DNA from: an uncultured Campylobacter sp.
Lineage (GTDB): Bacteria > Campylobacterota > Campylobacteria > Campylobacterales > Campylobacteraceae
Direction of reading: 5' to 3'
Length of the DNA: 41,329 nt
NCBI RefSeq assembly: GCF_938002845.1
Contig: NZ_CALKZP010000008.1
Coordinates: forward strand, 1 to 41,329
The notes below the pieces were generated by a model. It saw only the letters and a program-made list of their open reading frames with translations. It did no database searches and had not been told where the DNA came from. A program made the position numbers and the translations under genes. Below, one piece after another: positions 8,376 to 16,016 of the stretch (the stretch's first letter is position 1; each line of letters begins with the position of its first letter).

Positions 8376-8650
8376 CAACTTTTTTATCTAAAAAGCAAAT
8401 TTAAAGGGTTTTTAAAAATCTCTCGGCGAAGCGGCGGATTTTCTTTTCGAGCAAGCTTTTTGGGCGCAAAATTTTAAAATTTAGCGCATTTTGAAGATAA
8501 AATTTTGATTTATTGCGGCGTGCAAAATACAGCGCGTAAATACGCGCCGCGCGTTAAGCCACTGATAAACATAGCGGATCGCGCAGAGCAAAATTTAAAT
8601 TCCAAAATTTAAAGGGCACGGCTTTTTAAATTTTAAAATTTGTCGGGCGC
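8376..8650. other. Gene-free gap between rpmE and rsmE
   Basis: Apart from the rpmE promoter at its left edge, the stretch holds several TTTAAATTT/AAAATTTT motifs and a 16-bp inverted repeat (GCGCGTA-AA-TACGCGC, 8532-8547). No coding frame is convincing. Confidence 0.5.
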
Positions 8651-9307
8651 CTAAAACATCAGCTTCGCGCAAGTTGCAATCAGCGCTGTGTTTGAGCGCA
8701 AAATATAAGGGCTATTAAGCGCATAGGCTTTTTTAAATTTCTCCCTTTCGCGCGGCGAAAACCCGCCCTCGGGGCCTACGAACGCAATCTCATCGCCGCC
8801 GAAAATGTCGATGTTCTTGCCGCCAAAATCGATCAGGCTTACGTTTTCATATCTTTGCGCAAGCTCGTCCGAGCCGCCCAAAACCTCGATCTGCATGATG
8901 GAATTTCGCCCGCACTGCTGCGACGAGTTGATCAAAATCCGCTCCATCCTCTGCATATCGAGCCTCACGTTTTTCTGTGACAGATCGGCATATACCAAAA
9001 TAAGCCGCCCGACGCCCATCTCGTTTAGCGCAGGCAGGCTCTTTTCGATCACGGCGCTCTCGATGACCGCCCAAGCGACGCAAAAATCGTGGCTCGGCAT
9101 AAAAACAGAGCTTTTAAAAACCAAATTCAGAGCCGCACCTTTACGCGAAATTTCGGCGATCTCATATAGATAACTCGCCCCGTCCTTTAGATTTCGCACG
9201 TCTATGCGCTCGCCCGCCCTTGCTCGCCTAGCCTTTAGGTGTAAAAACTGATCATTCTGCAAAACTAGGCTCTGTTCGCCTGCAAACTTATCGTAAAAAT
9301 ATACCAT
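8651..9307 (-). CDS. rsmE: 16S rRNA (uridine1498-N3)-methyltransferase
   Basis: The 218-residue protein has the RsmE SPOUT-fold signature IAFVGPEGGFSPREREKF near residue 180, the terminal LRSNTALIA motif, and the N-terminal PUA-like part with HLKARRARAGERIDV. It methylates U1498 of 16S rRNA. The ATG at 9307 shares bases with the upstream TGA (TGATG), so translation is coupled to the membrane-protein gene before it. Confidence 0.93.
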   Translation of the reverse strand: MVYFYDKFAGEQSLVLQNDQFLHLKARRARAGERIDVRNLKDGASYLYEIAEISRKGAALNLVFKSSVFMPSHDFCVAWAVIESAVIEKSLPALNEMGVGRLILVYADLSQKNVRLDMQRMERILINSSQQCGRNSIMQIEVLGGSDELAQRYENVSLIDFGGKNIDIFGGDEIAFVGPEGGFSPREREKFKKAYALNSPYILRSNTALIATCAKLMF

Positions 9308-9789
9308 CAAATAACACTCGCTATCAAAATTATCGCTAAGCTTAGCCCCAAAATCACTCGCATTTTGCGCTGATACGCCGCAAAGTTTTGACTTATATAC
9401 GCTATTTTCAGCCGTTTGTACGATACCGCGCTAAGCGCGATCATCGCTAGCGATCCGACCGCCATAAAGTAAATTTTAAAGCTCAGATCAAAGCGCAGCA
9501 CCGGCAGCATCACGCTTCCGCTAATTATCAGCGCCGCGAGAGTCGCATAATATATCGGCAAAAACAGCCTGATGCGCCTAAGAAATCTAAGCCCAGATCT
9601 GCTCTTTTGCTTTAAATTTTCAGCTTGCGGCGCGGAGGCGGCGGAATTTAAAGCCTCGCTGCGAGGGCAAAATTCCGCCGCCGCATCGATCTTAAGCTGG
9701 GTAAAGATCAGATAAATTATCGTTAAAATCGCCGCAGCTAGCGCGAAAAATTTATGAAAGCTCAGGGCACTTTGATACAGATAATCCAT
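9307..9789 (-). CDS. Small integral membrane protein
   Basis: The 160-residue protein has four predicted membrane helices (about 11-29, 77-95, 108-124 and 145-160). Between the first and second is a soluble segment (about 33-70) of Ala/Ser/Glu/Asn-rich low complexity that looks like a lineage-specific insertion. The C. jejuni gene at this place (Cj0157c, as I recall) is also a small membrane protein. Function is unknown. Start and stop codons overlap both neighbours, indicating a tightly packed operon with rsmE. Confidence 0.75.
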   Translation of the reverse strand: MDYLYQSALSFHKFFALAAAILTIIYLIFTQLKIDAAAEFCPRSEALNSAASAPQAENLKQKSRSGLRFLRRIRLFLPIYYATLAALIISGSVMLPVLRFDLSFKIYFMAVGSLAMIALSAVSYKRLKIAYISQNFAAYQRKMRVILGLSLAIILIASVI

Positions 9790-10154
9790 TACTTCCGCCG
9801 GAGGGTTAAATTTGCAGGATAAAATTTTGCGCGGCTAGAGCCGAAAGTACCGAATTTCAACGCAAATTTTTCCGGCGCAAGATAAAGCAGACCTGCTCCG
9901 CGCCTTTGAAATTTTAAAAACCATTCAAAGCGGTCGCGGCTATTTATTGCGTTAAAATTTAGCGCATATTTTAATTGCGGTTCCGTGCCGTATTTCTCGT
10001 GCCAAGAATGAAATTTTGCAGATAAAGCTTTATAAAATTTAAAATTTCTCTGCGCAGATCGCACGGGTAAAAAAGATACTAAAATCGCGCTTGCGCGCCG
10101 CATACAAACAACGCAAATTTTAAAAATTTTCAAATTTAGATGCGGACTTTTCAA
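9789..10154 (-). CDS. Doubtful basic hypothetical protein
   Basis: A 121-codon frame, rich in Lys, Arg and Phe, fills the space between the lipoprotein gene and the membrane-protein gene. Its TAA overlaps the next ATG (TAATG), which fits translational coupling. The start is uncertain: a TTG at 10154 has only a weak GGAG three bases upstream, and an ATG at 10103 has none. No family, motif or membrane pattern is recognised. Many AAATTT motifs run through it, as in the gene-free gaps, so it may be a decayed gene or noncoding. Confidence 0.35.
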   Translation of the reverse strand: MKSPHLNLKIFKICVVCMRRASAILVSFLPVRSAQRNFKFYKALSAKFHSWHEKYGTEPQLKYALNFNAINSRDRFEWFLKFQRRGAGLLYLAPEKFALKFGTFGSSRAKFYPANLTLRRK

Positions 10155-10163
10155 CGCTCCGCC

Positions 10164-10385
10164 CTATTCGGTCACCGGAAGCGGCGGCATATCGGCGTTT
10201 ATATCGACTTTGGGCTCGCTAGGCGCGATAGGCACGTCCTTCGGCACCTCGCTATCCACCGGCGGCTTTTGCAAGGTGTCCTTTTTCTCATCGTCGCAAC
10301 CGCCCAAGGCAAGCGCGCAGGCAAAGATCGCGCATGTGGCAAAAATGCGCATAAGCCCCACGCCAAATTTAAAGAAATTTCTCAT
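10164..10385 (-). CDS. Small lipoprotein
   Basis: This 73-residue protein has a lipoprotein signal peptide. A hydrophobic segment is followed by the lipobox LALGGC, giving a lipidated Cys at about residue 30. The mature part is short, acidic and Pro-rich (PPVDSEVPKDVPIAPSEP), with no catalytic pattern. It should be anchored in a membrane facing the periplasm. The ATG at 10385 overlaps the queD stop (TGATG). A later ATG at 10352 would give a more classic signal peptide length. Function is unknown. Confidence 0.72.
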   Translation of the reverse strand: MRNFFKFGVGLMRIFATCAIFACALALGGCDDEKKDTLQKPPVDSEVPKDVPIAPSEPKVDINADMPPLPVTE

Positions 10386-10966
10386 CAGCAATCCTTTGGA
10401 TAGATGATTTTTTCACCGCGCAATAGCTTTTGCCAAAGCTCCGGCTGCCTCCACTCCTCGCGCACGGCGGGCGAGAATTCTATCTCATCCAGCGCGATCT
10501 CGCCCATCTGCGCATTGTAGGCGTCCTCGCGGAAGCACTGCGCGTAGCCGGTCGCGGTTTCGTGCACGATGACGCTGTGAAGCTTTACTTCGCGCTCGCC
10601 GTTTTGCATCTGAGTCAGGCTCAAAAGTCGGTCCACAAGGACGAAAAAAATTCTACAAAACTGCTCCGCGCTCGGATTTAGCGGTATCTGTACCCAGCGC
10701 GCGCTGTGTTTTTTAAGATCCGCGATATAGCTCGCACCATCGCGCGCATAGATCGTCGTAGCGTGGTCAAAACTATCGATTAGTTCGCGGATACCGAGCT
10801 TCATGTAGCCGAAATCATAAACCATCCCCGCTTCATCCAAAAAATTTGAGCTAAGCAAAATTTCGCATCTGTAGGAGTGGCCGTGGATGCTAGTGCGGCA
10901 CCGCTTCGAGCCGCACAGGCGCACGATGTGAGCGTTTTCGAATTCGTATAATTTCCTAATTATCAT
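10385..10966 (-). CDS. queD: 6-carboxy-5,6,7,8-tetrahydropterin synthase
   Basis: The 193-residue protein belongs to the PTPS/QueD family and makes 6-carboxytetrahydropterin, the second step from GTP toward queuosine. Visible features are FENAHIVR with the first zinc His, the CxxC-like stretch CGSKRC, HGHSYR with two more zinc His residues, FDHATT and HETATGYAQC. It is longer than many QueD proteins because of a C-terminal extension of about 35 residues. The ATG at 10966 overlaps the queE TGA by four bases (ATGA), so the two queuosine genes are co-translated. Confidence 0.93.
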   Translation of the reverse strand: MIIRKLYEFENAHIVRLCGSKRCRTSIHGHSYRCEILLSSNFLDEAGMVYDFGYMKLGIRELIDSFDHATTIYARDGASYIADLKKHSARWVQIPLNPSAEQFCRIFFVLVDRLLSLTQMQNGEREVKLHSVIVHETATGYAQCFREDAYNAQMGEIALDEIEFSPAVREEWRQPELWQKLLRGEKIIYPKDC

Positions 10967-11928
10967 ACCCCGTCCTTCTCGCCCCAAATTCTAATGTGCA
11001 GGCGATCGGAGTAATTATAGCCGTTTTTTAGGCAAAAATCCACGCAAAATTGCGCGCCGCTTTCTAGCTCGCGACGATCTGCGCCGCGCGGCATGCAATA
11101 AACCTCGCTCTCGCACGCCGCTAAAATTTCGCTGATCTCGGGCTGCGCGTCAAACTCGGGTGAGATGACGAACTTGTAAAAACTATCCTTTGCGTTTTGC
11201 CTTAAGCTTCGCAGCGCGGCGAAGTTTAACCTGCGTTCGCGCGGCTCGGCAGAGTTTGAAAGCTTAGGCGAGACCGCAAAGACGCAGCTTTTGTAGGCGG
11301 GAAATTTTTCAAAATCCACTAAAATCGTGCCGTTGGTTTCGAAGTGCACCGCATGTCCGCGCGCGAGCAGCTCGCAGACGAACTCGTAAAATAGCGCCTC
11401 TTTATGGTGCAGCATCGGCTCGCCGCCGGTAATAACGATGATCGGCTTTTGGTAAAGCTTAGCGCTCTGCGACGCGGCAGCGCTTTGCGGATCTAAATTT
11501 AAAGAATTCTGCGCCGCGAAATTTAAAGAATTTTCACTTGTTAAATTTAAAGAATTCTCTCCATTATCCTTTTGGCAAAAAGGTGTTTGCGCGGCGGCGG
11601 AATTTAACGTATCGCTTTCGAAAAAAGACTCGGCGGCGCAAAAACCCGGCGCAGAGCAAGCAGGTGCGAAACAGGACGAACCTGATAAATTTGGAATTTT
11701 ATTCAAAAGCTGCGATAAATTTAAAATTTCTTCGTGCTCGAAGTGGTTCGTAAAGACTGCACGGATCGTATCGCAACCGCGCAAGATCGCGCCGGTCTTT
11801 GGCGAAATGCGCTCGCCGCCGAAGCCCGCACAGCGCAGATTACAGCCCGCAAAGCGAAAGAAAAACGCGAGTCTGCCTGCGTATTTGCCCTCGCCCTGGA
11901 TACTTAAAAAGCTCTCTACGAGCCTCAT
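10963..11928 (-). CDS. queE: 7-carboxy-7-deazaguanine synthase with low-complexity insertion
   Basis: This radical SAM enzyme converts the QueD product to 7-carboxy-7-deazaguanine. The N-terminus SFLSIQGEGKYAGRLAFFFRFAGCNLRC and GCDT carries the cluster cysteines C29, C33 and C52. Between C33 and C52 the spacing is long, as in other epsilonproteobacterial QueE proteins. ITGGEPMLH (about 166) is the SAM-binding GGEP motif. Residues about 81-158 are an Ala/Ser/Asn-rich insertion absent from ordinary QueE. It includes three tandem NSLN-type units encoded by a 24-bp DNA repeat (11495-11558). The ATG overlaps the moaA stop by four bases. Confidence 0.93.
   Translation of the reverse strand: MRLVESFLSIQGEGKYAGRLAFFFRFAGCNLRCAGFGGERISPKTGAILRGCDTIRAVFTNHFEHEEILNLSQLLNKIPNLSGSSCFAPACSAPGFCAAESFFESDTLNSAAAQTPFCQKDNGENSLNLTSENSLNFAAQNSLNLDPQSAAASQSAKLYQKPIIVITGGEPMLHHKEALFYEFVCELLARGHAVHFETNGTILVDFEKFPAYKSCVFAVSPKLSNSAEPRERRLNFAALRSLRQNAKDSFYKFVISPEFDAQPEISEILAACESEVYCMPRGADRRELESGAQFCVDFCLKNGYNYSDRLHIRIWGEKDGV
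11495..11558 (-). repeat. 24-bp tandem repeat inside queE
   Basis: The 16-base core AAATTTAAAGAATTCT (plus strand; the second copy has TTTT at the end) starts at 11495, 11519 and 11543, exactly 24 bases (8 codons) apart. The last eight bases of each unit differ. It encodes repeated Asn-Ser-Leu-Asn. Confidence 0.9.
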
Positions 11929-12890
11929 CCGCCCGTCTCGTAAAATGCGCGGCTTGAAATTTCATTCGCCTCGTCCGTTTGCCAGCGGTTTTTTTCGGGC
12001 TTATTCGCTAAAATTTTAGCCAAAATTTCGGCGGCTGCGGCAATGTCGCCCTCTTTGACCGCTTTTTTGATACTTAGCGCGTCCTCGAAGTAAAGACACG
12101 GGATCAAAAGCCCCTCGGCGCTTAGTCTGATGCGGTTGCAGCTCTCGCAAAAATCGTGCTTGTGCGGATCGATGATACCGAAGGTGTAGCCGTCCCCGAG
12201 CGCGTAAAGCGACGCGGGCGAGCTTTGCGATTTCGGCAGAGCGGTAAAGATAAATTTACGCCTTAAAATATCTAAAATTTCGTTTGATTTTAAGCCTGTA
12301 AGATCGCTGGCATGGGTGTTTTCCATAAATTCTATAAAGCGGATCTGACAATCCTTTTCGCGGGCAAATTCCAGCAAATAAATAAGCTCGTCGTCGTTGA
12401 TCCCTTTTAGCGCGACGGTGTTTAGCTTGACCTTTAGCCCCGCTTCAAGCGCGGCGTCAAGGCCTTCTAGGACGTTATAAAGTACGCCGCGCTGAGCTAT
12501 AAATTTAGCTCGCTCCGGTCGCAGCGAGTCAAGCGACATATTGATGCGCTTTAGCCCGGCGTCTTTCAGGGCACGCGCGTAGTTTTTGAGATAATATCCG
12601 TTGGTAGTAAGCGCAAGATCGATACCCGGAGCATAATCCGCGATCATCTTTATAAAATCCTCGATCCCCTTTCGCACCAGCGGTTCGCCGCCGGTGATAC
12701 GGATCTTTTTTACGCCGCCGTCGATCGCAACTTTGACGAATAAAAACATCTCCTCAAAGCTTAAAATATTCTCTCGCGGCACCCAATTAAACGGCGTAGC
12801 AGGCATGCAATATCTGCATCTAAAATTACACCGCTGCGTAACCGAAATGCGCAAATAATCGATCGTTCGTCCAAATTTATCAATTAGCAT
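11925..12890 (-). CDS. moaA: GTP 3',8-cyclase of molybdopterin synthesis
   Basis: The 321-residue radical SAM protein starts molybdenum cofactor synthesis from GTP. The N-terminal cluster CNFRCRYC has C21, C25 and C28. GGEPLVR is the SAM motif. The C-terminal cluster residues are in CESCNRIRLSAEGLLIPC. The protein ends in the catalytically required Gly-Gly. ATG 12890 was chosen over a codon 18 bases upstream because AAGG lies at good spacing before it and the family begins with this LIDKFGR segment. Four bases overlap with queE. Confidence 0.95.
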   Translation of the reverse strand: MLIDKFGRTIDYLRISVTQRCNFRCRYCMPATPFNWVPRENILSFEEMFLFVKVAIDGGVKKIRITGGEPLVRKGIEDFIKMIADYAPGIDLALTTNGYYLKNYARALKDAGLKRINMSLDSLRPERAKFIAQRGVLYNVLEGLDAALEAGLKVKLNTVALKGINDDELIYLLEFAREKDCQIRFIEFMENTHASDLTGLKSNEILDILRRKFIFTALPKSQSSPASLYALGDGYTFGIIDPHKHDFCESCNRIRLSAEGLLIPCLYFEDALSIKKAVKEGDIAAAAEILAKILANKPEKNRWQTDEANEISSRAFYETGG

Positions 12891-12970
12891 ATTTTGCCTT
12901 AATATCAATTTGCGGCGATTATATAAAAAACAAAGCGATTTTGCAAAATTTTATTTTTATATTGCTCAGG

Positions 12971-13330
12971 CTATTTTCTTACCGAGCCGATGAGCTCTTT
13001 AAGCTGATCTAGTAGCGGTCTGATCTGCTTTTCTACCCGCTCGTCAATCATCGTAGGCACTACATCTAGTCTCTGCTCTATCGTCTCGTCGATCACGTCG
13101 GCAATCGCGTTTATATCGATATTGGGAGCTACTTTACCGCCCGAATCGATCATCTCTTTTAGCTCCTCGACCTTCTTTTTAAGCAGATAGTTTTCCTGCA
13201 TAGCATCGGTCAATACCTGATCAAATCGCTCGAATTTTTTATCCGCTTGCTTATCCTTAAAATATATGACGAAAAACATCAAAAATATAACGACGCAAAG
13301 TCCTAAAATGATGATAGTGTTAAGATCCAT
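12971..13330 (-). CDS. Single-span membrane protein with coiled coil
   Basis: The 119-residue protein has an N-terminal membrane anchor (residues 5-23, TIIILGLCVVIFLMFFVIY) followed by a charged helical region (about 25-65, with YLLKKKVEELKEMI) likely to form a coiled coil, and a second helical segment ending LLDQLKELIGSVRK. The C. jejuni gene at this position (Cj0162c-type) has similar size. Function is unknown. It is ten bases downstream of ubiA on the same strand. Confidence 0.8.
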   Translation of the reverse strand: MDLNTIIILGLCVVIFLMFFVIYFKDKQADKKFERFDQVLTDAMQENYLLKKKVEELKEMIDSGGKVAPNIDINAIADVIDETIEQRLDVVPTMIDERVEKQIRPLLDQLKELIGSVRK

Positions 13331-13340
13331 AGGGGGTTCC

Positions 13341-14210
13341 TTAAAATAAATTTACAAAAATAAAAGCGAAAAACGCAATGCCCAAGTAGCCGTTAAGCGT
13401 AAAAAACGCGCGATCGATCTTGCTAAAATCGTTACGCACGATCCTATGCTCGAAGTACAAAATCGTCGCGCACGCAGCCACGCCAAGATAGGCAAAAAAG
13501 CCTAAATTTGCCGCCGCGCAAAACAACAGCCAAAAAAGCACCGCCACGGCGTGAAAAATTTTGGAGATAAACATCGACGCTTCCTTGCCGTAAAGCGCAG
13601 GGATGCTGTAAAGCCCTGCCGTGCGGTCAAATTCCATATCTTGAAGCGAATACAGCACATCAAAGCCGCCCACCCAAAATACTACCCCGAGGCATAGCAG
13701 CGCCGACCATAGCGGAATTGTGCCGCTAACGGCGATCGCGCCCGCAATCGGCGCAAGCCCCAAGCAAAAGCCTAGCATCAAATGTGCGGTCTCGCTAAAG
13801 CGCTTAAAATACGAATACCCACCCAATGCCGCTAAAATCGGCACCGAAAGCTTAAACGCCAAAGGATTTATAAACGCCGAAACCGCTATGAAAACCACCG
13901 CGTTTGCGATGATGAAAAGCAGTAAATTTCCGCGCCCGATCCGTCCGTCCACGCTGGGGCGCGAAGCGCAGCGCGGATTGGCGCGGTCGATGTCCTCGTC
14001 CAAGTAGCGATTTAGCGCCATTGCGAAGCTTCTCGCGCTTACCGCGCATAAAATCCCTAAACAAAGCAACTTCCAGCCGAACCATACCGAGCCGTTTTGC
14101 AGCTTGCTTGCGGTAATCATCGCCGTAAAGATAAACGGCAGCGCAAAAACCGAGTGTTTAAAAACTATTAATTCGTTGATGTCGGATAAAATTTCTTTAA
14201 ATTTAGCCAT
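13341..14210 (-). CDS. ubiA: UbiA-family prenyltransferase of menaquinone synthesis
   Basis: This 289-residue integral membrane enzyme joins a polyprenyl chain to an aromatic quinone precursor. The first Asp-rich motif is NRYLDEDIDRANPR and the second is DMEFDRTAG, both expected in the UbiA family, separated by hydrophobic helices. Campylobacter makes menaquinone by the futalosine route and its UbiA-like protein is normally assigned there (MqnP). That assignment is inference. The ATG at 14210 (MAKFKEIL) was chosen because the longer frame has no ribosome site and would run into the miaA promoter. Menaquinone is the electron acceptor of the complex I encoded further along the window. Confidence 0.92.
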   Translation of the reverse strand: MAKFKEILSDINELIVFKHSVFALPFIFTAMITASKLQNGSVWFGWKLLCLGILCAVSARSFAMALNRYLDEDIDRANPRCASRPSVDGRIGRGNLLLFIIANAVVFIAVSAFINPLAFKLSVPILAALGGYSYFKRFSETAHLMLGFCLGLAPIAGAIAVSGTIPLWSALLCLGVVFWVGGFDVLYSLQDMEFDRTAGLYSIPALYGKEASMFISKIFHAVAVLFWLLFCAAANLGFFAYLGVAACATILYFEHRIVRNDFSKIDRAFFTLNGYLGIAFFAFIFVNLF

Positions 14211-14270
14211 TTCGCCCCTTATTTTGGGCACTATTGTATCAAAAAAAAGTAAGAATAGCTCTAAATTTGA

Positions 14271-14276
14271 TATAAT
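14271..14276 (+). promoter_or_regulatory. Sigma70 -10 box of miaA
   Basis: TATAAT within TTTGATATAATTTG, 31 bases before the miaA TTG start. Transcription would begin near 14283, which rules out the alternative TTG at 14277 as the start codon. Confidence 0.7.
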
Positions 14277-14306
14277 TTGAACGAAAAATTTACGAAAGGA
14301 AACGCC

Positions 14307-15212
14307 TTGAGCCAAAATCAAAACTCGCACGCAAGCCCACAGATCGCGATCATCGGCACTACAGCAAGCGGCAAAAGCGATCTTGCGCTAAGTATCGCGC
14401 GAAAGATCGGCGCCGTGATTTTGAGCCTTGATTCGCTCTGCATTTACCGGCAGATCGACATCGCAAGCGCCAAGCCAAGCAAGGAGCAACTGCGCGAGAT
14501 CAGGCACTTCGGCGTAAATTTAATCTACCCAAACGAGTACTTTAGCGTCGGCGAGTTTATTAAAGAATACGCAGCCGCGCAGGCTTTTGCAGGGCGTAGC
14601 GGCGCGCCTTTGATAATCACGGGCGGCAGCGGGTTTTATCTAAAAGCGATGCTAAGCGGGCTGGCGCCGAAGGTTCCCGATTTCAAAAGTGAAATTTCAA
14701 ACGATGAAATTTACACTCTAGCGCTGCGGATCGATCCGGAATTTGCCGCAAAGCTTAGCGCAGCAGACAGTTTTCGTTTAAAAAAATGGCTAAGTATCTA
14801 TAAATTTTGCGGCGAGGCGCCGAGTAAATTTCTGCGCGAGAACACCGCTCCGCCAGTAATTTCGGATATTAAAATTTTTGAGATCGAGGCGCCCAAGCAA
14901 TGGCTTGCAGGACGTATCGAGGTGCGCACGAAGGCGATGTTTGAGCGCGGGCTTTTGGAGGAAGCGGAGTTTTTATTCGCTCGCTACGGCTCAGAGTGTA
15001 GGGCGCTAGGCTGCATCGGGCTAAAGGAGTGCGGGCAGCTTTTGCGCGGGCAGATCTCGCGGGCGCAGTGCGAGCAGCTCGTAAGCCTGCACACGGTACA
15101 GCTTGCAAAGCGCCAGCGCACCTTCAATCGCTCGCAGTTCGCGGATAAAATTTCAGCGCCGCCGCAAGAGCTGGAGCGTGAAATTTTAAAGCTCCTCCGC
15201 CGCGAGATTTAA
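14307..15212 (+). CDS. miaA: tRNA dimethylallyltransferase
   Basis: The 301-residue enzyme adds a dimethylallyl group to A37 of tRNAs that read UNN codons. The P-loop GTTASGKS is near residue 17, followed by the substrate motifs SLDSLCIYRQIDIASAKPS and ITGGSGFYLKAML. The C-terminal tRNA-recognition part ends TVQLAKRQRTFNR. The start is a TTG at 14307 with AAAGGA seven bases upstream. An earlier TTG overlaps the promoter. It is the only host gene after trxB on the plus strand, divergent from ubiA. Confidence 0.95.
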   Translation: MSQNQNSHASPQIAIIGTTASGKSDLALSIARKIGAVILSLDSLCIYRQIDIASAKPSKEQLREIRHFGVNLIYPNEYFSVGEFIKEYAAAQAFAGRSGAPLIITGGSGFYLKAMLSGLAPKVPDFKSEISNDEIYTLALRIDPEFAAKLSAADSFRLKKWLSIYKFCGEAPSKFLRENTAPPVISDIKIFEIEAPKQWLAGRIEVRTKAMFERGLLEEAEFLFARYGSECRALGCIGLKECGQLLRGQISRAQCEQLVSLHTVQLAKRQRTFNRSQFADKISAPPQELEREILKLLRREI

Positions 15213-15319
15213 AATCAAAATTTATCAAAATTTGTGCGCTTGCTAGAAAAAAGTGAGACAAGGAAGTAAAATTTAGATTTAAATTTACCGCGCCAGTCGC
15301 ATCTTTAAAATTTTGCGGG

Positions 15320-15345
15320 TCGCGCCGAGATCTCGTGCGGCGCGA
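15320..15345 (-). terminator. Possible terminator after the unknown gene at 15360
   Basis: TCGCGCCG and CGGCGCGA form a perfect 8-bp stem with a 10-base loop that itself contains GAGATCTC. On the minus strand only CCCGCAAAATTTT follows, so the U-tract is weak. It also faces the end of miaA and could serve both strands. Confidence 0.4.
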
Positions 15346-15359
15346 AGCTCAGGTTAAAT

Positions 15360-15956
15360 TTAATCGCCTTCGCAAATATCAAAGCTAAATTTATCGTTAT
15401 CAAGCCTATCAAAATTTTGATTTTCCGCGCTTGCGTTGCGCTTGAAAATAAAGGCGTAGCCGTATTTCTCGAAGTGCTGCGAACTGTTTTTTAGCCCAAC
15501 GACGCAAAGCTCGTAAGTGCCGCTTTGCAAGCCAAGTTTGAGCGTGGAATTAAATTTTCGCATCTTGCCCGCAGCGCCGCTTTGGCACTCATAGCCTAGC
15601 TCGAGTTCGTCGCTTTTTAGCTCATCGAAATGATACTGCAAAGCATCGAAACTCGCTAGGATCGCGGAGTTGCTTTGCGGGGCGAAATACAGCCTATCCC
15701 GCTTGAAAGCTACTTCGTAGCCCGCAGACGGCGCAAACTCCTCGTCAATGCAAACGAAGATCTCATAGCTGCGCACCGTAAGCGGGTAGAAGGGTAAAGC
15801 TTTAGCGCCCTTTACGGCGTCATAAAACAGCTGCTTGTGCGCGTCCCAGTAGCTTAGAAGCTTTTTTGCTCTGCATTTTCGCTCCTTTAAAAACTCACTC
15901 AAATCGCGCACATCAAGCAGCGCAAAACCGTAGCCGTCAGCACTTAGCTCGCCCAA
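15360..15956 (-). CDS. Unknown soluble protein
   Basis: The 198-residue protein has no recognised family, no signal peptide and no membrane segment. It is rich in aromatic residues and contains a central stretch with alternating hydrophobic residues (PLTVRSYEIFVCIDEEF). The tail holds short Asn-rich sequence. A TTG at 15956 was chosen because AAGGAG lies ten bases before it. The frame could begin at a TTG at 15980. It lies 60 bases downstream of nuoN on the same strand, so it may be read from the nuo transcript, but nothing links it to complex I. Confidence 0.72.
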   Translation of the reverse strand: MGELSADGYGFALLDVRDLSEFLKERKCRAKKLLSYWDAHKQLFYDAVKGAKALPFYPLTVRSYEIFVCIDEEFAPSAGYEVAFKRDRLYFAPQSNSAILASFDALQYHFDELKSDELELGYECQSGAAGKMRKFNSTLKLGLQSGTYELCVVGLKNSSQHFEKYGYAFIFKRNASAENQNFDRLDNDKFSFDICEGD

Positions 15957-16016
15957 AAATATATCTCTCCTTGTTGGCAAAGCGCGATGGGTTCAATTCG
16001 CGCTTAAAATTTTAGC

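Noticed and set aside
13852..14085. Basic minus-strand frame inside ubiA
   Set aside because: It is an Arg-rich shadow of ubiA in another frame without a ribosome site.
15985..16010. GGGTTCAATTCGC looks like a tRNA T-arm
   Set aside because: No acceptor stem, anticodon arm or D-arm can be drawn around it. No tRNA was found anywhere in the window.
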